Shown: in pieces, positions 5,900-7,479 of the stretch
Numbering within the stretch: the first letter of the stretch is position 1
Layout of the letters: each line of letters starts with the position of its first letter
NCBI GenBank assembly: GCA_014803815.1
Contig: JAAVAY010000100.1
Coordinates: 1 to 7,479, forward strand
Direction of reading: 5' to 3'
DNA length: 7,479 nucleotides
From: Allobaculum sp.
GTDB taxonomy: Bacteria > Bacillota_I > Bacilli_A > Erysipelotrichales > Erysipelotrichaceae
The notes under the pieces: generated by a model
Told to the model about the DNA's origin: nothing
The model's database searches: none
Seen by the model: only the letters and a program-made list of their open reading frames with translations
Position numbers and translations under genes: made by a program

Positions 5900-5938
5900 A
5901 TTATAGTCGGTTTCGAAATAAAACCGAAATAATGTAAA
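5900..5938 (-). promoter_or_regulatory. yloU-fakA promoter: TATAAT with an overlapping palindrome
   Basis: A perfect -10 box TATAAT lies at 5905-5900 on the minus strand, predicting a start near 5893. Directly upstream is a palindrome, TCGGTTT/AAACCGA (5907-5913 and 5921-5927), with a 7-base spacer, where the -35 region should be. A near-consensus -35 hexamer TTTACA (5938-5933) lies beyond it, but 27 bases from the -10, far over the usual 16-18. The promoter may need an activator or use a weak -35 inside the palindrome. Confidence 0.55.
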
Positions 5939-6049
5939 CGATTTTTCGAATCGCTCCTTGGTGGTTCGACTTTGTTCTTTGAAGCGATCCTTAAACTAAG
6001 AATAAGAAGATTAGAGACAAAAAAGGCTTCCCATGCTCTAAGAAAAAAG
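5939..6049. other. Intergenic stretch without a gene
   Basis: No coding region or RNA gene is recognised. There are inverted repeats: CGATT/AATCG (5939-5953), ATCGCT/AGCGAT (5950-5955 and 5983-5988), and TTAGAG/CTCTAA (around 6011-6041). The GGTTCGAC at 5963 resembles a tRNA T-loop but has no matching arms or acceptor. Confidence 0.4.
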
Positions 6050-6080
6050 AAAATCTATCTTACCTCTTTGAAAGGTAAGA
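6042..6080 (-). terminator. Possible second terminator downstream of divIB
   Basis: Minus-strand TCTTACCT/AGGTAAGA (6080-6073 with 6065-6058) forms an 8-bp stem with a 7-base loop. A TTTTCTTTTTT run follows about 4 bases later. The gap before the T run makes it weaker than the hairpin at 6140-6167; it may be a back-up. Confidence 0.35.
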
Positions 6081-6131
6081 GTAAAAGAAGAGATAAAGTC
6101 TTTTTCAGTTTCTTTCCCTTTCAAGATTGGA

Positions 6132-6167
6132 AATAAAAAACCAATGGAGGTTTTCAATTCCATTGGT
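6132..6167 (-). terminator. Intrinsic terminator of murB-divIB
   Basis: Minus-strand ACCAATGGA (6167-6159) pairs perfectly with TCCATTGGT (6148-6140) over a 10-base loop, and six T residues begin within the 3' arm end. It is 18 bases after the divIB stop. Confidence 0.88.
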
Positions 6168-6185
6168 GTAGATCTATTAAAAGAT

Positions 6186-7349
6186 TTAGGGAGTATAGGG
6201 GAAGAAAGTATCGGTTCCTGCATCATACGTGTAATAAATTTGATGTTCCGTATCGTAGAACAATCCAGTGGAAGCTGAATGCAAAATGGTTTCGACTGCC
6301 GAAGGACCCCAGTCAGTAATTTGAGAAAGATCAGCCGGAATTTGGGTAGAAGCAGGATCGCTTTCTTCTAAGGGCGTTTCGGGAGCTAAAGATGTGGTTT
6401 GATCGGAAGTTTGTTCGGCCGGAGTCTGAGCAGGCGGTGTGGTATTAGCCTCACTGCTTGCGTTTTCGTCCTTGTTTTCTTCATCCTCATTCTCATCCTC
6501 TTCTTCGGTGTTCTTGAACAAAACACTCTTAGGAATTTCACGATTTTCCGCACGCTGTTCAGGAGTTAAATACATATAGGTACAAGCCACTTTATTGACT
6601 ACCCCATTTTCACCATCCAATAAAAAGCAAACGTTATCCCCTTGCAAATTAGCCAAGACTTGTTGATAAGCGCTCATCATATAGAGAGAACGAATGGAGG
6701 TAAACACGGTGTTTCCATCTTGTAAGACGAGCTTCAACATTTCCTTGTCATAACTCTCTTCCCAAGGCTGGATTTCAGCAATTTTTTCCAAAACGTCTCG
6801 CGTTAAATAGTCTGGATGGCGACGAACCTCTTTGGCAATGAGATCAATGTCTGCCATGCTTCCATCTTCCATTTTGGCGATGAGCGGAAAATGAACAAGA
6901 GTGGACGCATCGAGTTCATCCGTCATTCGAATCCGTTCTCCCTCTGAAGAAACAAGATACTGGAACCCATCCTGCTCGAAATAGCCAATAATGGTTTTTT
7001 CCGTGATTTCAATGCTCATATTTTGGCCATCGAGTTCCACTGTAGCGCTTTCGATTAAAGGGTTTTGTTTTAAAGCGCTCGCGACCTGACTTGGAGTATG
7101 TAAAAAGGTTCGATCGTCAATAGAAACCCCTGCAATAGCATATACCTGTTGAGGAGTATAATAATAATTTCCCGTGCAACTTAACGCTTGAATTTGAGTA
7201 GCTGGAGATAACAAATAGATTCCAACGCTGAGAACCAAAATGGTTCCAAAACCAATGAGAGCTTTCACCCAAGTTGGCCAAATGCGCTTAGGCTTTTGTG
7301 ACTCAGAATTAGAAGGTGTGGAGGTCGTTTTGGCCTTTTTCTTTGGCAT
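6186..7349 (-). CDS. divIB: Cell-division protein DivIB/FtsQ with an unusual C-terminal tail
   Basis: The 387-residue single-pass membrane protein has the DivIB/FtsQ plan. A basic cytoplasmic head (1-27) is followed by one transmembrane helix (about 28-48). The extracellular POTRA domain (about 53-118; NPLIESATVEL at 96-106 is typical) leads into the beta domain (about 120-262). DivIB works with FtsL and DivIC in the divisome that controls septal peptidoglycan synthesis. Its place after murB is the common arrangement. After residue 277 comes a very acidic, then Thr/Pro/Gln-rich linker of about 65 residues, presumably disordered. It ends in a small aromatic module (about 343-387) with GLFYDTEHQ, IYYTYDAGTD and TFFPYTP. 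That final module is not part of the standard family as I know it. The start lies inside murB with AAAGGA 9 bases upstream; the next Met is residue 111, too late. Three Cys are present (58, 241, 256). Confidence 0.88.
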   Translation of the reverse strand: MPKKKAKTTSTPSNSESQKPKRIWPTWVKALIGFGTILVLSVGIYLLSPATQIQALSCTGNYYYTPQQVYAIAGVSIDDRTFLHTPSQVASALKQNPLIESATVELDGQNMSIEITEKTIIGYFEQDGFQYLVSSEGERIRMTDELDASTLVHFPLIAKMEDGSMADIDLIAKEVRRHPDYLTRDVLEKIAEIQPWEESYDKEMLKLVLQDGNTVFTSIRSLYMMSAYQQVLANLQGDNVCFLLDGENGVVNKVACTYMYLTPEQRAENREIPKSVLFKNTEEEDENEDEENKDENASSEANTTPPAQTPAEQTSDQTTSLAPETPLEESDPASTQIPADLSQITDWGPSAVETILHSASTGLFYDTEHQIYYTYDAGTDTFFPYTP

Positions 7350-7479
7350 CCCAATTGATCCTTTCTACCTCAGTAATTAAACGAACGCCAAAGACTTGGT
7401 AAGCTCGTTCTTGAATTAGGCAAATTAAATCATCTACATCTTGGGCGGTGGCATTTCCTTCATTGACGATGAAGTTAGC
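7309..7479 (-). CDS. murB: UDP-N-acetylenolpyruvoylglucosamine reductase, C-terminal 56 residues
   Basis: Only the last 56 codons are inside the window; the 5' part lies beyond the right edge. The fragment starts with NFIVNEGNATAQDV, the hallmark of the MurB C-terminal domain, and goes on to GVRLITEVERIN. The Glu in the LxxEV motif (fragment residue 37) aligns with the proton-donating Glu of MurB. The enzyme reduces enolpyruvyl-UDP-GlcNAc to UDP-MurNAc with NADPH and FAD, the second committed step of peptidoglycan precursor synthesis. Its last 41 bases overlap the divIB start in another frame, so the two are surely one transcript and probably translationally coupled. Confidence 0.92.
   Translation of the reverse strand, partial: ANFIVNEGNATAQDVDDLICLIQERAYQVFGVRLITEVERINWDAKEKGQNDLHTF

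Noticed and set aside
5939..6000. tRNA suggested by GGTTCGAC near 5963
   Set aside because: No matching T-arm partner, D arm, anticodon arm or acceptor stem can be paired around it.
6038..6226. Small minus-strand open frame across the divIB end
   Set aside because: It overlaps the divIB 3' end and spans the terminator stem; no plausible ribosome binding site or family.

Overview
The window looks like ordinary chromosome from a moderately AT-rich member of the Bacillota (Firmicutes). A murB-divIB junction, an Asp23-family gene directly followed by fakA (the yloU-yloV pair of Bacillus), and an Spx regulator very close to the Bacillus type all point there. A placement near Erysipelotrichales or a similar gut lineage is a guess. 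There are no mobile elements, tRNA or rRNA genes, or CRISPR repeats. Every gene I can support lies on the minus strand, so transcription runs from high to low coordinates.

Layout in the direction of transcription: the 3' end of murB (7479-7309) overlaps divIB (7349-6186) by 41 bases, and divIB ends at a clear intrinsic terminator (about 6167-6132). A 417-base gap holds a TATAAT promoter element and a hairpin-rich leader for the two-gene unit yloU (5768-5409) and fakA (5395-3761), which has its own terminator (3745-3714). spx (3503-3066) and a ROK-family sugar kinase (2840-1824) follow as single-gene units, each with a terminator. A 374-base gap then carries the kinase 3' end with its terminator and a structured leader in front of a metallophosphoesterase (1449-658). 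That gene stops directly on a terminator. Last comes the start of a secreted protein of unknown function (469 down to the window edge).

Functionally, murB and divIB serve peptidoglycan precursor synthesis and the divisome. yloU-fakA links a membrane-associated Asp23-family protein to the fatty acid kinase that activates exogenous fatty acids. Spx is the thiol-stress transcription regulator. The ROK kinase phosphorylates a sugar. They share a neighbourhood but not one pathway.

The least conventional features are: (a) the metallophosphoesterase leader, with two mutually exclusive hairpins followed by a hairpin that buries the ribosome binding site; (b) the yloU leader, with three consecutive hairpins behind an odd promoter; (c) an aromatic, OCRE-like tail on DivIB after a long acidic linker; (d) a ROK kinase lacking the family's zinc motif and carrying an Ala/Glu-rich helical tail. 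I do not see a convincing new multi-gene system such as a defence or mobile module.
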